Part shown: positions 8,038 to 17,469 of the stretch, one piece after another
How positions within the stretch are numbered: position 1 is the first letter of the stretch
How the letters are laid out: every line of letters begins with the position of its first letter
NCBI RefSeq assembly: GCF_000716875.1
Contig: NZ_JNWQ01000003.1
Span: 85,166-149,165, forward strand
Length of the DNA: 64,000 bases
Reading direction: 5' to 3'
Origin: Streptomyces novaecaesareae
GTDB lineage: Bacteria; Actinomycetota; Actinomycetes; Streptomycetales; Streptomycetaceae
Notes under the pieces: model-generated
The model's input: only the letters and a program-made list of their open reading frames with translations
The model's database searches: none
Told to the model about the DNA's origin: nothing
Program-made: the position numbers and the translations under genes

Positions 8038-9969
8038 CTACTTGAGCGGAGTGCCGCCCGAGTTGCGGTAGGCGATCGTCTTGTTGATCAGGTTTCCGCC
8101 GTCGGTCTCGGGCGTGGTCTGTTCCGTCCAGCCGGCGCCGAACAGGATGCCGCCGACGTGTGCGTTCGCGACCTGGTCCAGGTGCGAGAAGAACCAGTCG
8201 ACCTTGTCGTCCTTGTAGTGGTTGGGCGTGTTGTTCTGCGCCATGTTGCCCAGGGGGACCTGCCACAGGACCACCGGCTTGCCCACGGACTCGGCCATCG
8301 TCTTGTAGAAGCCGAGCGCGGCGAAGCCCTTCTGGTCGTTCCAGAAGGTGTCACGGCTGCCGTGGGCGGGCAGCGCGTACCAGCCCGCGTCGCGGTCCGT
8401 CACGTCGGTGACCAGGAAGTCGGCGTTCTTCGCCCCGAGGTCCGCGTAGTCCTTGGCGCACTGCGGGGTGTTCTGCTGCCAGTCGAAGCAGGACAGGTGC
8501 AGTCCCACGCCGGTGTTCGGCGCGTACTTGTGCCCCATCGAGATCAGGCACTGGGCCAGGCCGGAGGCGCTGTTCTCCTGCGATCCGCAGTCCGTGGGGT
8601 TCGCGGCCGTGACCTGTGCGGCGACCTGGTGCGGGTTGCCGAGCGAGCGGACGTAGCCCCAGAAGTCGGGCTCGAGGTCGATCATGTCGTGCGAGGTGCC
8701 GATCTTCTGGAGGAAGAAGCGGTAGTCGTTCAGGTAGCGGGTGAGCAGGTCGGCCCTGTTGATGGCCTGGACCTCGCCCGGACCGTCGCCCTGGCCCGCC
8801 GCGTCGCCGAGGTCGCGCAGCGAGTACCAGGTCCAGAGCTGCTTCTGCGGGCGCGGCTTGCCCTGGTAGGTCGCATGAGCTGCATTGGCGTCCTTGTAGG
8901 TCACGTACGTGCCGGGCGCCGTGGTGCTGCCGGTCCAGCAGCCCCACCAGCCCGACCACGCGTCCTGGCAGCGGGCCGCCGTGTAGTAGTCCGACGAGGG
9001 CGCGGGCTGGCTGTGCACATAGGCGTACTGCACGTCGAACGGCGCGGCGCTCGCCGAGGCGTCGGACATCGAGCCGCCGATGAGCACCGTGCTGCTGCCC
9101 ATGAAGCTCTTCGCCGGGCTGCTGCCGCCGCCCGCAGGCGCCGGAGCGGCCGGGGAGGCCGGCGGCGCCGACGTCGGGTGGTTACTGCTCGTGGCCTGGC
9201 TCGTCGGAACACTGCCGCCCGGCGTGGCAGGGGTGGTGGGCTTGGCGGGCAAGGTGGGCGCGGCGCTGCTGCCGGAGCTCCCCGTGTTCCCGGTGCCGCT
9301 GATGCTGCCGGCCGGGACGAGCTGCCACTGCTGGTTCGCGCCGTTCCAGTCGTGGTACTGGGCGATCTGGCCCCCGTCGGCCTTGGAGCCGAGCGGGACC
9401 TCGACGGCTTTGCCGCTGAAGGTGTTGATCAGACGCACGTAGCCGTCCGACGACTTCTCCAGGTGGAACCGCTGGTTGGCGCCGTTCATGTCGTGCCACT
9501 GCCCGACCTGGGAGCCCTCGGTCTTCGACCAGTTGTAGTCGTCCAGCACCTTGCCGGAGTACCGGTTCTGCAGCCGGTAGTTCCCGTCACCCGAGTCGAT
9601 GAACTTCCACTGCTGGTTCGCCTCGCCGGTGCGGCTCCACTGCACCACCGAAGCGCCGTCGTACGCGCCGTAGCCGTAGTCGTCCAGCACCTGGCCGGTG
9701 TTGTGGTTGACCAGCAGGTACCAGGAGCCCGTGTCCACGGACACGGTTCCTGCCGAAGCCGTGTTGATCACCACCACGGAGCCGCCCGCGACCGCCAGGC
9801 CGACGGCCGCCCAGAAACCCCGGCGCTGGTACAACTTGCGGCTGCGGTGCGTCCGCTGCCCCGGAACGGCCGAGCGGGACGACACGCGACCACGGCGACC
9901 GCGGCGGGCGCGGCCGCCGGGCGACGCCTCCGACGACGTGGATGGGCGAGGGAACATGTCGGTGCTCAC
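8038..9969 (-). CDS. Secreted ricin-type lectin fused to a TIM-barrel-like hydrolase
   Basis: 643 residues from a GTG; an ATG 12 bp downstream is an equally plausible start and neither has a strong Shine-Dalgarno. An Arg-rich n-region and hydrophobic core (FWAAVGLAVAGGSVVV) ending in TASA form a signal peptide. Residues ~75-225 are a beta-trefoil ricin lectin with QXW-type repeats (ANQQWKF, ANQRFHL, ANQQWQLV). A Ser/Pro/Ala linker follows, then a ~350-residue catalytic-like domain with DLEPDFWGYV, LHLSCFDWQQN and VLWQVPLGN, typical of a secreted TIM-barrel glycosidase. The substrate is not determinable. It is one of three ricin-module proteins in the island. Confidence 0.75.
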   Translation of the reverse strand: MSTDMFPRPSTSSEASPGGRARRGRRGRVSSRSAVPGQRTHRSRKLYQRRGFWAAVGLAVAGGSVVVINTASAGTVSVDTGSWYLLVNHNTGQVLDDYGYGAYDGASVVQWSRTGEANQQWKFIDSGDGNYRLQNRYSGKVLDDYNWSKTEGSQVGQWHDMNGANQRFHLEKSSDGYVRLINTFSGKAVEVPLGSKADGGQIAQYHDWNGANQQWQLVPAGSISGTGNTGSSGSSAAPTLPAKPTTPATPGGSVPTSQATSSNHPTSAPPASPAAPAPAGGGSSPAKSFMGSSTVLIGGSMSDASASAAPFDVQYAYVHSQPAPSSDYYTAARCQDAWSGWWGCWTGSTTAPGTYVTYKDANAAHATYQGKPRPQKQLWTWYSLRDLGDAAGQGDGPGEVQAINRADLLTRYLNDYRFFLQKIGTSHDMIDLEPDFWGYVRSLGNPHQVAAQVTAANPTDCGSQENSASGLAQCLISMGHKYAPNTGVGLHLSCFDWQQNTPQCAKDYADLGAKNADFLVTDVTDRDAGWYALPAHGSRDTFWNDQKGFAALGFYKTMAESVGKPVVLWQVPLGNMAQNNTPNHYKDDKVDWFFSHLDQVANAHVGGILFGAGWTEQTTPETDGGNLINKTIAYRNSGGTPLK

Positions 9970-10097
9970 TTTCAGCCGGTGTCTCTGACCGGACCACTTG
10001 GCCGGACACCACTGAGTGGCCGCAGACGACGAAAAGGTTGCCGCGAAGAGCCACAGATTTTTCCGCCTTGACCGCCTTCCGTCCGCCGCGGAGCACC

Positions 10098-10280
10098 GAC
10101 GGGCACTTCCTGCCGGACCGGTACATCGTCAGCACCTGCCCGCACAACGACTACGACCAGGCCTGAAACCAGTTCGAGAACTGCACCCGCGTCCTCAACC
10201 CGACCGACCTACTGGAGCTCCGCTCCGCCATCAGCGACAGCTCGGACCTGGACTTCCGTGAGACCAAGCACCTGTTCCGG
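10098..10280 (+). pseudogene. metG: Fragment of methionyl-tRNA synthetase (zinc-knuckle region)
   Basis: The plus strand translates as DGHFLPDRYIVSTCPHNDYD, an in-frame stop, then NQFENCTRVLNPTDLLELRS and ISDSSDLDFRETKHLF. This is the conserved MetRS insert in which two Cys-containing knuckles bind zinc and RETKHLF follows. About 61 codons survive, with a TGA where the RGD-like link between knuckles should be and a lost Cys in the first knuckle (CPHN instead of CPHC). It is clearly a dead fragment; the housekeeping metG must be elsewhere. It lies between the lectin-hydrolase and a tnpB relic and probably arrived as a recombination fragment. Confidence 0.75.
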
Positions 10281-10411
10281 TCACCCCGCCGCCATTGCTG
10301 TGCCGTCAACTTCTCGGCCCTGAAGGACCGAGCTTGTCACTCGATCCTGGAGCTCTGATTGCAAGTCGTACTCGCGGCTGCTGCCGTAAGTCGCCTGCGT
10401 CCTGCACCGTG

Positions 10412-11105
10412 CTAGGCGTGTCGCCTGACGGTGCTGGGGCTGGGGTCCACACGGACCACCGCGACACCCGCGCGTCGCGCCTTGTACTCGACAAAGCTGC
10501 CGAGCTGGGCGAAAGCCCAGGAGTGCAGTCGGTACCGCTGTTCTTTCCTGGCCGTAACCCTCTGGCGGATTCCCTTGAGATCTTCCAGGGCGATCCCGCG
10601 CGAGGTGCGTTCAGCGGTGGTGACGATGGTCTTGGAGATGCAGTGGTTGGTGTCGGTGGCGAAGCGGGACTCGCGGCGGCGCAGCGCCTTCAAACGGCGT
10701 TTGGCGGACTTGGTGCGCTTGGCTTGCAGCTTGGCGACGGTGGCGCGCATCCGCTTGCGGTACCGGTCCGCGCGACGCCCGGACATGATCCGGCCGTCGC
10801 TGGTGGTCGCATTGACGATCCCGAGATCCACGCCGATCCAACCGGTCGGCTCGGACAACGGGGGGTCGGTAAGGTCGATGGTGGCGATCAGGAACCACTG
10901 GCCATCACGGTGGACCAGATCGGATTCACCCCGGCGATGCGCCAGGAGCTTCAACGCCTCCGGCGAGCACACGAACGGGATGCCCTTGATCCGCCCCGCG
11001 ACCGTCCAGATGGAGACGGTCCGATCGTCCAGGTTCCACGTCAGCATTCGGTCATCGAACGGCTGCGCCGCGTCCTCACGAAAGCTGATCGGCTTGGACT
11101 CCGCC
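10412..11105 (-). pseudogene. tnpB: tnpB (IS200/IS605-type RNA-guided nuclease) internal fragment
   Basis: Recognisable TnpB sequence runs from SKPISFREDAAQPFDD through WIGVDLGIVNATTSDG (RuvC-I Asp), RMRATVAKLQAKRTKSAKRR and GIALEDLKGIRQR (RuvC-II Glu). It then breaks off at VVRVDPSPSTVRRHA where an intact protein would have the CxxC zinc ribbon and RuvC-III. The N-terminal domain is also missing. It is fused in frame upstream to SGNH hydrolase debris, producing a misleading 536-codon open frame. No TnpA gene, palindromic ends or intact guide RNA region could be recognised. Confidence 0.8.
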
Positions 11106-11276
11106 TCCCCTCTCGGACAGTCCCACTGCCGCGGCGGGCGTGTGCACGGAGCGCGGGCGACCGCGTCGGCGAAGTCCGTGAACGCGGCTGCGGTGTGCGG
11201 GACGGGGGTGCGAGCCCGTCCCGCACACCGCGGGATGTCCGGAGGCAGGCCCGGACGGCTGCTGAGGCGCAGTGCG

Positions 11277-11961
11277 TCAGCCGAGCGTCCACTGCTGGTT
11301 GCCCGCCGGCGCGGCGCAGGCCGTGCCGACCTGTTGGGATGCAGGAAGTCGGCCAGGTCTCCCACGTTAAGCGTGCTCATGTCAACATAGCCGACATGCT
11401 TGCCCGCCGCCTGCTCGTTGCTCACGATCCCGGGGATGGCCTGGTTGTACGCCGAGCGGTACGGCTCCTCGGTGGAACTGGTGGACACGATCAGCGAGGC
11501 CACCAGCACCGTGGCATCCGGCACATCGGCGGTGATCTGGTCGATCAGTGACTTCAACCGAGCGCTGGCAGTGGAGGCTTGATAGCCCTGGTTGAGGTCG
11601 TTGGTGCCGATCTCCAGCGTCACGACGTTGGGACGGTACCGGTCCAGCGAAGCGTCGACCAGGGGGCGATCTGGTCGATGCGGTATCCGGAGTGCCCCTC
11701 GTTGTCGGGGTCCGACATCGAACCGTTGCGCACCGTGCCGACGAAGTCCAACGGGTGCCCGTCCGCCGCCAGTTCGCTCCACAGCGGACCCCGGTAGCCG
11801 TTGCCCGTACTGCTCTGCAGGCCCCAGGTGATCGAGTCGCCCAGTGGCATCAGCCGAATAGGCGTGTCCGGCGCGGCGGAGGCCGGCGTCACGCCTGTGG
11901 CCAGCGCACCGAGTACGGCGACGACGAGCGCGACGAAGAACCCCGCCCATGGCTTTCTCAT
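11277..11961 (-). pseudogene. Secreted SGNH/GDSL hydrolase with lectin tail, broken
   Basis: It starts with an ATG (AAGGGA Shine-Dalgarno 7 nt upstream) and a signal peptide (MRKPWAGFFVALVVAVLGAL, ending SASA). The GDSL block I is MPLGDSITWG. After GYRIDQIA the frame shifts at ~11670, and the correct sequence continues elsewhere (VTLEIGTNDLNQGY, block III) to DLADFLHPN, where the catalytic His should follow. A deletion then joins directly to the last residues of a ricin module (QVGTACAAPAGNQQWTLG, stop at 11277). One frameshift and one internal deletion make this a pseudogene. The family hydrolyses ester bonds, often in acetylated polysaccharides. Confidence 0.8.
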
Positions 11962-12293
11962 CAGAAATCCCTTCTCTGTCGGCGGATCCCGAGCACGGCC
12001 GGACGTGTTCGCGCTCGCGCATCCCGCCCCGCGTCCGCCTGCCCTCGCTCCGCTCGGGTGGGCGCTTCCAGGCCGCTCCGCGCCCGGCCCCGATGACTCA
12101 GCGGCCCCGCCTCGGCGTACTGGCCCGAGCCCCGGCCGACAGTGCTTCCTCGTAGAGATATCACGCACTCACCGCTGCCGAACATCCCATGTATGCCACA
12201 GACTTCAAACTCCGTGACGAGGGGGGAGGGCTCACCGCATTGCGTCCAATACCGCTTGCAGCGGCCTTGCGCCCAGCGATCGACAACTCGCTG
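11962..12293. other. Intergenic DNA upstream of the fucosidase
   Basis: About 330 bp without a gene. It contains one copy of ACATCCCATGTAT (12182-12194), repeated at 12305-12317 inside a hairpin. No transposase fragment could be recognised. Confidence 0.4.
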
Positions 12294-12326
12294 CCTGGCC
12301 CGATACATCCCATGTATCGGGCCAGG
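12294..12326. terminator. Perfect 15-bp inverted repeat upstream of the fucosidase gene
   Basis: CCTGGCCCGATACAT, loop CCC, exact complement. It lies before the fucosidase promoter candidate and after the divergent pseudogene, so it may be a terminator, a cruciform operator or an element end. Its loop-proximal core ACATCCCATGTAT repeats at 12182. Confidence 0.45.
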
Positions 12327-12347
12327 CGACTCGTTCTGTCCTACGTC

Positions 12348-12376
12348 TTGACAGTCACCCTGAGGCTGCCAGAATC
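12348..12376 (+). promoter_or_regulatory. Candidate sigma-70-type promoter of the fucosidase
   Basis: TTGACA at 12348-12353 and AGAATC at 12371-12376 with a 17-bp spacer, ~145 bp upstream of the GH29 start. The -35 is perfect and the -10 only fair. Confidence 0.35.
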
Positions 12377-12519
12377 GGCAAGGCCGTAGAGCTGTTATCG
12401 CTCACATCCCTTGTCCCCCTCGCGCGCTGCAGGTCGTGTCGAGCCGCACGGCATGCGCTGGCCGGGCTTCGGTGTCGCGGTCCGGAACCTCCCCCCACCC
12501 AACGACGAAGGATCCAGCC

Positions 12520-14754
12520 ATGGCGATCAACAGACGTGTCTTCCTGTCGAGTGCCGCCGGCATCGTTGCCGCCGCGACGGCGAACCTGACGATCGGTACG
12601 GCGAAGGCGCTCGCGGCCCCGTCGTCCTACTCGCCCACCTGGGCGTCCGTGGACCAGCACCCGCCGGCGCCGGAGTGGTTCCAGGACGCCAAGTTCGGGA
12701 TCTACTTCCACTGGGGCGCCTTCAGCGTCCCGGCGTACGGCAGCGAGTGGTACCCGCGGAACATGTACATCCGCGGCAACGACGTGAACAACCATCACAT
12801 CGCCACCTACGGGGACCCGTCGGTGTGGCCGTACAACAACTTCCTCGACGGGGCCCGCGACAAGTCCGGCAACTGGGTGCAGTTCTCGCCCAAGTTGGCC
12901 TCCCAGGGCGGGAACTTCGACCCGGACGCCTGGGCCCAGCTCTTCGTGGACGCCGGCGCCCGGTTCGCCGGGCCGGTGGCGGAGCACCACGACGGCTTCT
13001 CGATGTGGAACAGCACGGTCAACGAGTGGAACTCGCTGCAGCGCGGGCCGAAGCTGAACCTCCTGCAGATCTTCCGCGACGCGATCCGGGGCAAGGGCCT
13101 GAAGCTGCTGGTGGCGATGCACCACGCCTACAACTTCAACGGCTACTACGACCACGCGCCGGCGCAGCCGACCGCGAGCCTGCAGAAGCTCTTCGGCCAG
13201 CTGGGCAGCACGGCGGAGAACCAGCTCTGGTACGACAAGCTCAAGGAGGTCGTCGACCTGGCCCAACCCGACATCCTGTGGGAGGACTTCGACCTCTCCA
13301 AGGTCGACGAGACGCAGCGCCTGAACTTCCTGTCGTACTACTACAACCAGGCCCTGGGCTGGGGCAAGGAAGTCGTGGCCACGTACAAGGACGGCTACGA
13401 CAACCTCGGCGAGGTCTTCGACTACGAACGCGGCGGCCCGGGCGACATCGCCAACCCGTACTGGCTGACCGACGACAGCATCTCCAGCTCCAGCTGGTGC
13501 TATACCGTCGGCATCGGCTACTACTCCACCCAGCAGATGCTGCACGCGCTGATCGACCGGATCAGCAAGAACGGCAACATGCTGCTCAACATCGCTCCGA
13601 TGGCGGACGGGACGATCCCCCAGGGCCAGAAGGACGTCCTGCTGGGCATCGGCGACCACCTCCACCGGTTCGGCGAGTCCCTGTACGCCACCCGGGCCTG
13701 GACGGTCTACGGGGAGGGGCCGACCAAGATGGGCGGCGGCTCCTTCACCACCCCCGTGGCGGGCACGAACCAGGACTTCCGGTTCACCCGCAGCAAGGAC
13801 AGCACAGTCCTGTACGCCACGGTCCTGGGCTGGCCCGGGAGTTCCACGACCATCAGCACCCTGGCCGGCGGCCGCATCGACCTCAGCTCCCTGACCTCGG
13901 TCCAGTTGCTGAATCCGACCGCGGGCACGTACACCAGCCTGCCCGCCCCGACCCAGGCGGGCGACGGCCTGCACATCACCCTGCCGTCGTCCTCGGCCCC
14001 GTTCAGTGCCCTCGCCTACGTGCTGAAGTTCACCTTCTCCGGTCAGATCCCCGTCCTCCAGCCCGGGGGCACCGGCGTGGTCACCGCGTACAGCGACGTC
14101 TCCTACGCGGGCACGGCGGCCGGCTTGGTGCTGGGCGGCTACACGGCCGCCCAGTTGCAGAGCGCGGGTCTGGCGGCGCGGACCATCTCGTCCCTGCGGG
14201 TGCCGGTCGGCTACCAGGTGATCGGCTACTCCGGCGACAACTTCACCGGGACGGCGTGGACCTTCAGCGCGGACAACTCCGATCTGCGCAACACCGGCAA
14301 CAACGACGCCATCACGTCGCTGAAGGTGATCTTCAACCCGGCCACCTACTTCCGGATCAGCAACGTCACCGACGGCCTGGCCCTGGATAGCGGCGGCAAC
14401 GTCGCCTCGGGCAGCAACCTCAAGCAGTGGACCTGGAACGGCAGCACCAACCTCCAGTGGCAGGCCGTCGACCTCGGCAACGGCTACTACAAGCTGGCCA
14501 ACCGCACCAACGGCATGGTCGCCGACGGCTGGGGCGCCACCTCCAACGGGGCCCCCGTCCAGCAGGCTGCCTGGAACGGAGGCAACAACCAGCAGTGGCA
14601 GATCACCAACCGCGGCAACGGCCTGTACAGCATCGCCAACCGCACCACGGGTCTGGTCCTGGACGGCGGGGGCCAGGTCGCCTCCGGCTCCGTCACCAAG
14701 CAGTGGGGCTGGAACGGCAGCCCCAACCTCCAGTGGTCCTTCATCGCACAGTAG
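12520..14754 (+). CDS. Secreted GH29 alpha-L-fucosidase with crystallin-like and ricin lectin domains
   Basis: 744 residues; the ATG is preceded by GAAGGA. The N-terminus MAINRRVFLSSAAG is a twin-arginine-type signal, cleaved near ALA. The GH29 barrel shows FGIYFHWGAFSVPAYGSEWY (~59-78) and EHHDGFSMW (155-163). ILWEDFD (252-258) lies where the nucleophile Asp is expected, although the usual motif is WFDG. GNMLLNIAP follows. Residues ~540-610 (SDVSYAGTAAGLVLGGYTA; YSGDNFTGTAWTF) look beta/gamma-crystallin-like. The last ~130 residues are a ricin beta-trefoil with LQWQ, QQWQI and LQWSF. Predicted to remove fucose from extracellular glycans. Confidence 0.85.
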   Translation: MAINRRVFLSSAAGIVAAATANLTIGTAKALAAPSSYSPTWASVDQHPPAPEWFQDAKFGIYFHWGAFSVPAYGSEWYPRNMYIRGNDVNNHHIATYGDPSVWPYNNFLDGARDKSGNWVQFSPKLASQGGNFDPDAWAQLFVDAGARFAGPVAEHHDGFSMWNSTVNEWNSLQRGPKLNLLQIFRDAIRGKGLKLLVAMHHAYNFNGYYDHAPAQPTASLQKLFGQLGSTAENQLWYDKLKEVVDLAQPDILWEDFDLSKVDETQRLNFLSYYYNQALGWGKEVVATYKDGYDNLGEVFDYERGGPGDIANPYWLTDDSISSSSWCYTVGIGYYSTQQMLHALIDRISKNGNMLLNIAPMADGTIPQGQKDVLLGIGDHLHRFGESLYATRAWTVYGEGPTKMGGGSFTTPVAGTNQDFRFTRSKDSTVLYATVLGWPGSSTTISTLAGGRIDLSSLTSVQLLNPTAGTYTSLPAPTQAGDGLHITLPSSSAPFSALAYVLKFTFSGQIPVLQPGGTGVVTAYSDVSYAGTAAGLVLGGYTAAQLQSAGLAARTISSLRVPVGYQVIGYSGDNFTGTAWTFSADNSDLRNTGNNDAITSLKVIFNPATYFRISNVTDGLALDSGGNVASGSNLKQWTWNGSTNLQWQAVDLGNGYYKLANRTNGMVADGWGATSNGAPVQQAAWNGGNNQQWQITNRGNGLYSIANRTTGLVLDGGGQVASGSVTKQWGWNGSPNLQWSFIAQ

Positions 14755-15313
14755 GCCGCCGGCCGGGCGGTTCACGACGCGCTGCTGGCGCGCAGCCAGG
14801 TAGCGGCAACCTGGGACGGGCTCTCGGCTGCACTGACCTGCACGGCCGGCAGGGCGAGCTGGTCCGCGGTCGGCTCCGGGGCGAGCCAGACCTCGTGCCT
14901 TCGCCTCACCTCCGCTACCGAGTTCGAGGTGGATGCCCTGGCAGGAGGAAGGGCCGGGAACCGACGTGAGAAAACGCTCCAACCATGCCTGGCTTCCGGG
15001 TAGTTGTCCTTGCCTGATGCGCGGAATCGCTCCGCCCGCGCTCCCGCGCGGCGCCTGCTCGACGGCGCTGGGCTTGGACCGCAACCGACCGACCACGCGC
15101 TCAGCCGCGCCGCGTTCTGGGGGCATGACATCGGCGGCTTCGAGGCCCTCCGACCGCGACGGTCTTCAAACTCTGGGTGCAGTTCGGGCCGCAAGCCGCT
15201 GCGCGGCAGCAATCTGACTGCTGGACACCAACCGTGCCAGCCATGGCCGATGAACGTCGCCACCTGGCGCAGCCGCCGGGCGGGTCGGCAAGGCCGATCG
15301 CGCCCGTGGGAGT
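14755..15313. other. 559-bp gap with no assignable gene
   Basis: Between the fucosidase and the lysR stop. A minus-strand open stretch at 14772-15010 (…RRHEVWLAPEPTADQLALPA…) has protein-like composition but no start signal and no family I recognise; it may be a gene remnant. Nothing else is evident. Confidence 0.35.
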
Positions 15314-16219
15314 TCAGAGGGTGCGGGCGGCGGCGCGGTCGCGCAGGAGTGCGGCGAAGGCTTGCGCGGCGGGCGTGAGCGAGTGGTCGGACATGCGGAC
15401 CAGCAGGATGCGGCGGACCGGTGCCGGCGGTTGCAGCGGCAGGACGCTGACGCCAGGGCGGATGCCTTCCAGGGCCAGGGTCGGTGCGAGCGCGACGCCG
15501 ATGCCGGCGGCGACCATGGCCTGGGCCTCCTGGTAGTCGTGGGCCTCGTAGGCGATCTGGGGCTCGAAGCCGGCGGCGCGGCAGCTGCGGTCGAGGGCCT
15601 CGGCGACCGGGTGCTGTTCGGCACGGGTGATCCAGGGATCGCCCGCGACCTCCGCGAGCGTGGCCGAGGGGCGGCCCGCGAGTGGATGACGGTCGCTGAC
15701 GAGGAGGGCCGGGGGGTCGTCGAGGAGCGGGGTCACGACGGCGTCCTCGCGGTCGATGCGGCACCAGTCGTAGTCCCACATAAGGGAGAGCTCGATCTCC
15801 CGGTTCTCCAGCATCGACCACAGTCCGGCGATGCGGGCACTGCGCACCGTCAGCCGTATGTCGGGGTGCGCGTCGCGGAAGGCGATGACGGCGGACGGGA
15901 GCAGGGAGGCACCCGCCGTGGGGAAAGTGCCGACACGGAGAGTGCCCGCGCGCAGTCCCGCGAAGTCGGCGAGTTCGTTGTCCGCAGCCCTCAGCTCACG
16001 TTCGATCCGCTCCCCGCGCTCAGCCAGGACGCGCCCGGCATCGGTGAGGGTCACGCCCCGCGCATGGCGCTCCAGAAGGGGCTGGCCGGCCTCCGCCTCC
16101 AGGCGGCTGATCTGCTGCGACACCGCTGAAGGGGTGTAGCTGAGGGCGCGCGCGGTCGCGGTCACCGAGCCGCGACGGGCGACCTCCGCGAAGAGCAGGA
16201 TGCGCCGGACATCCAGCAT
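15314..16219 (-). CDS. LysR-family transcriptional regulator
   Basis: 301 residues. The ATG at 16219 has GGAGGTG 6 nt upstream. The N-terminal LysR helix-turn-helix is LFAEVARRGSVTATARALSY then TPSAVSQQISRLEAEAG (~10-60). The substrate-binding domain starts near residue 90 (LRVGTFPTAGASLLPSAV) and runs to the end. It is divergent from the prpF/symporter pair across ~130 bp, the classical arrangement for a LysR activator of that operon with a carboxylate co-inducer (inference). No truncation is seen. Confidence 0.88.
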   Translation of the reverse strand: MLDVRRILLFAEVARRGSVTATARALSYTPSAVSQQISRLEAEAGQPLLERHARGVTLTDAGRVLAERGERIERELRAADNELADFAGLRAGTLRVGTFPTAGASLLPSAVIAFRDAHPDIRLTVRSARIAGLWSMLENREIELSLMWDYDWCRIDREDAVVTPLLDDPPALLVSDRHPLAGRPSATLAEVAGDPWITRAEQHPVAEALDRSCRAAGFEPQIAYEAHDYQEAQAMVAAGIGVALAPTLALEGIRPGVSVLPLQPPAPVRRILLVRMSDHSLTPAAQAFAALLRDRAAARTL

Positions 16220-16350
16220 GACGCCACCTCCAGCGTTAATCGTAGCTAAATGCCCATGCAGATTTCCGAGATTGTACTTCACGCTGCCGTAACCCACTGT
16301 GGAACGCACCCCGCACGGAGAAGCCGTCGGGATTCCACGAGGAGTCGGTT

Positions 16351-17469
16351 GTGTTGCGTCTGCAGGGCGAGATGATCCGTGGGGGGACCAGCAAGTGCTG
16401 GATCTTCGACCACCACGACGTGGTGGCGACCGGGATGGACCTGGACACGCTGCTGCTCGCCGCCTTCAACGCGGCCGACCCCCGTCAGATCGACGGAGTC
16501 GGTGGCGCTTCCTCCACCACGTCCAAGGCCGCGGTCGTCCGGACGTCGTCCGAGCCCGGCGCCGACATCGAGTACGTCTTCGCCCAGGTCGGCATCGGCG
16601 ACGAGCGTGTCGAGTGGGCCAGCAACTGCGGCAACTGCGCCACCGCCGTGGCGCTCTACGCCGTCCACCACGGCCTGGTCCCGATCACCTCGGAGACCAC
16701 CACCGTCCGCATGATCAACACCAACACCGGGGCCCGGCTCACCGGCACGATCCCCACCCCCGGCCTCGCCGCGCCGGACCAGGGCACTGCCGCCGTTCCC
16801 GGCACCTCCGCGCTCGGCGTGCCCGTGCTGCTCGGGTTCCAGGACCCGGCAGGCTCGACCACCGGCCGCGCGCTGCCCACCGGCCGCGCCCTCGACACCC
16901 TGACCGGACCGCACGGTCCCATCGAGGCGTCCCTCGTCGACGCCGGCGCTCCCGCCGCGCTCTTCGACGCCAAGGTGTTCGGCCTCGATGCTGCCGTGTC
17001 CCTCGCCGACTTCGGCGCCGTGCTTCCCGCGCTCACCGTCCTGCGCCGCCAGGCAGCCATCGCGATGGGCCTCGCCGGCGAGGACGACCCGGTCAGCCAT
17101 GCGGTGCCGAAGGTCGGCATCGTCGCCGGCCCGGCCCCGTACCGCAGCACCCAAGGCACCCTGGTCGGTCAGGACGAGTACGACCTGGCCGTCCGGATGG
17201 TCTCCATGCACGCCCCGCACCCGGCGATCGGCCTCACCTCCGCCGTCGCCCTGGCCACCGCCGCCGCCATCCCCGGCACGCTGGCCCACCGCTTCACCCG
17301 GCAGACCGCCGACGGCACCCTGCGCCTGGGCACCCCCGCAGGCGTGATCACCACCCGAACCGTCCCCACCCCGGACGGCGCGTCCCCCACCGTGCTCCTA
17401 CACCGCGCCGCCCGGCGTATCGCTCGGGCCGAACTCCTCGTCCCTGTCCTGGAAGGCCGTCCCAGATGA
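16351..17469 (+). CDS. PrpF-family isomerase/tautomerase
   Basis: 372 residues from a GTG with GAGGAG 7 nt upstream. MIRGGTSKCWIFD at the start is the PrpF signature (active-site Cys next to GGTSK). DGVGGASSTTSKAAVV and ASNCGNCATAVALYAV (catalytic Cys of the second diaminopimelate-epimerase-like domain) complete the two-domain fold. The family includes 2-methylaconitate cis-trans isomerase and 4-oxalomesaconate tautomerase. With no prpB/C/D genes nearby and a dicarboxylate carrier next door (ATGA overlap), a role in using an unsaturated di- or tricarboxylate is more likely than propionate metabolism. Confidence 0.85.
   Translation: MLRLQGEMIRGGTSKCWIFDHHDVVATGMDLDTLLLAAFNAADPRQIDGVGGASSTTSKAAVVRTSSEPGADIEYVFAQVGIGDERVEWASNCGNCATAVALYAVHHGLVPITSETTTVRMINTNTGARLTGTIPTPGLAAPDQGTAAVPGTSALGVPVLLGFQDPAGSTTGRALPTGRALDTLTGPHGPIEASLVDAGAPAALFDAKVFGLDAAVSLADFGAVLPALTVLRRQAAIAMGLAGEDDPVSHAVPKVGIVAGPAPYRSTQGTLVGQDEYDLAVRMVSMHAPHPAIGLTSAVALATAAAIPGTLAHRFTRQTADGTLRLGTPAGVITTRTVPTPDGASPTVLLHRAARRIARAELLVPVLEGRPR

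Noticed and set aside
7639-10071. An 810-codon plus-strand open frame
   Set aside because: Antisense to the lectin-hydrolase gene, with no start signal or domain.
12355-15126. A 923-codon minus-strand open frame opposite the fucosidase
   Set aside because: Val/Asp/Gly-rich shadow; the plus strand encodes a clear GH29 protein with signal peptide and ribosome-binding site.
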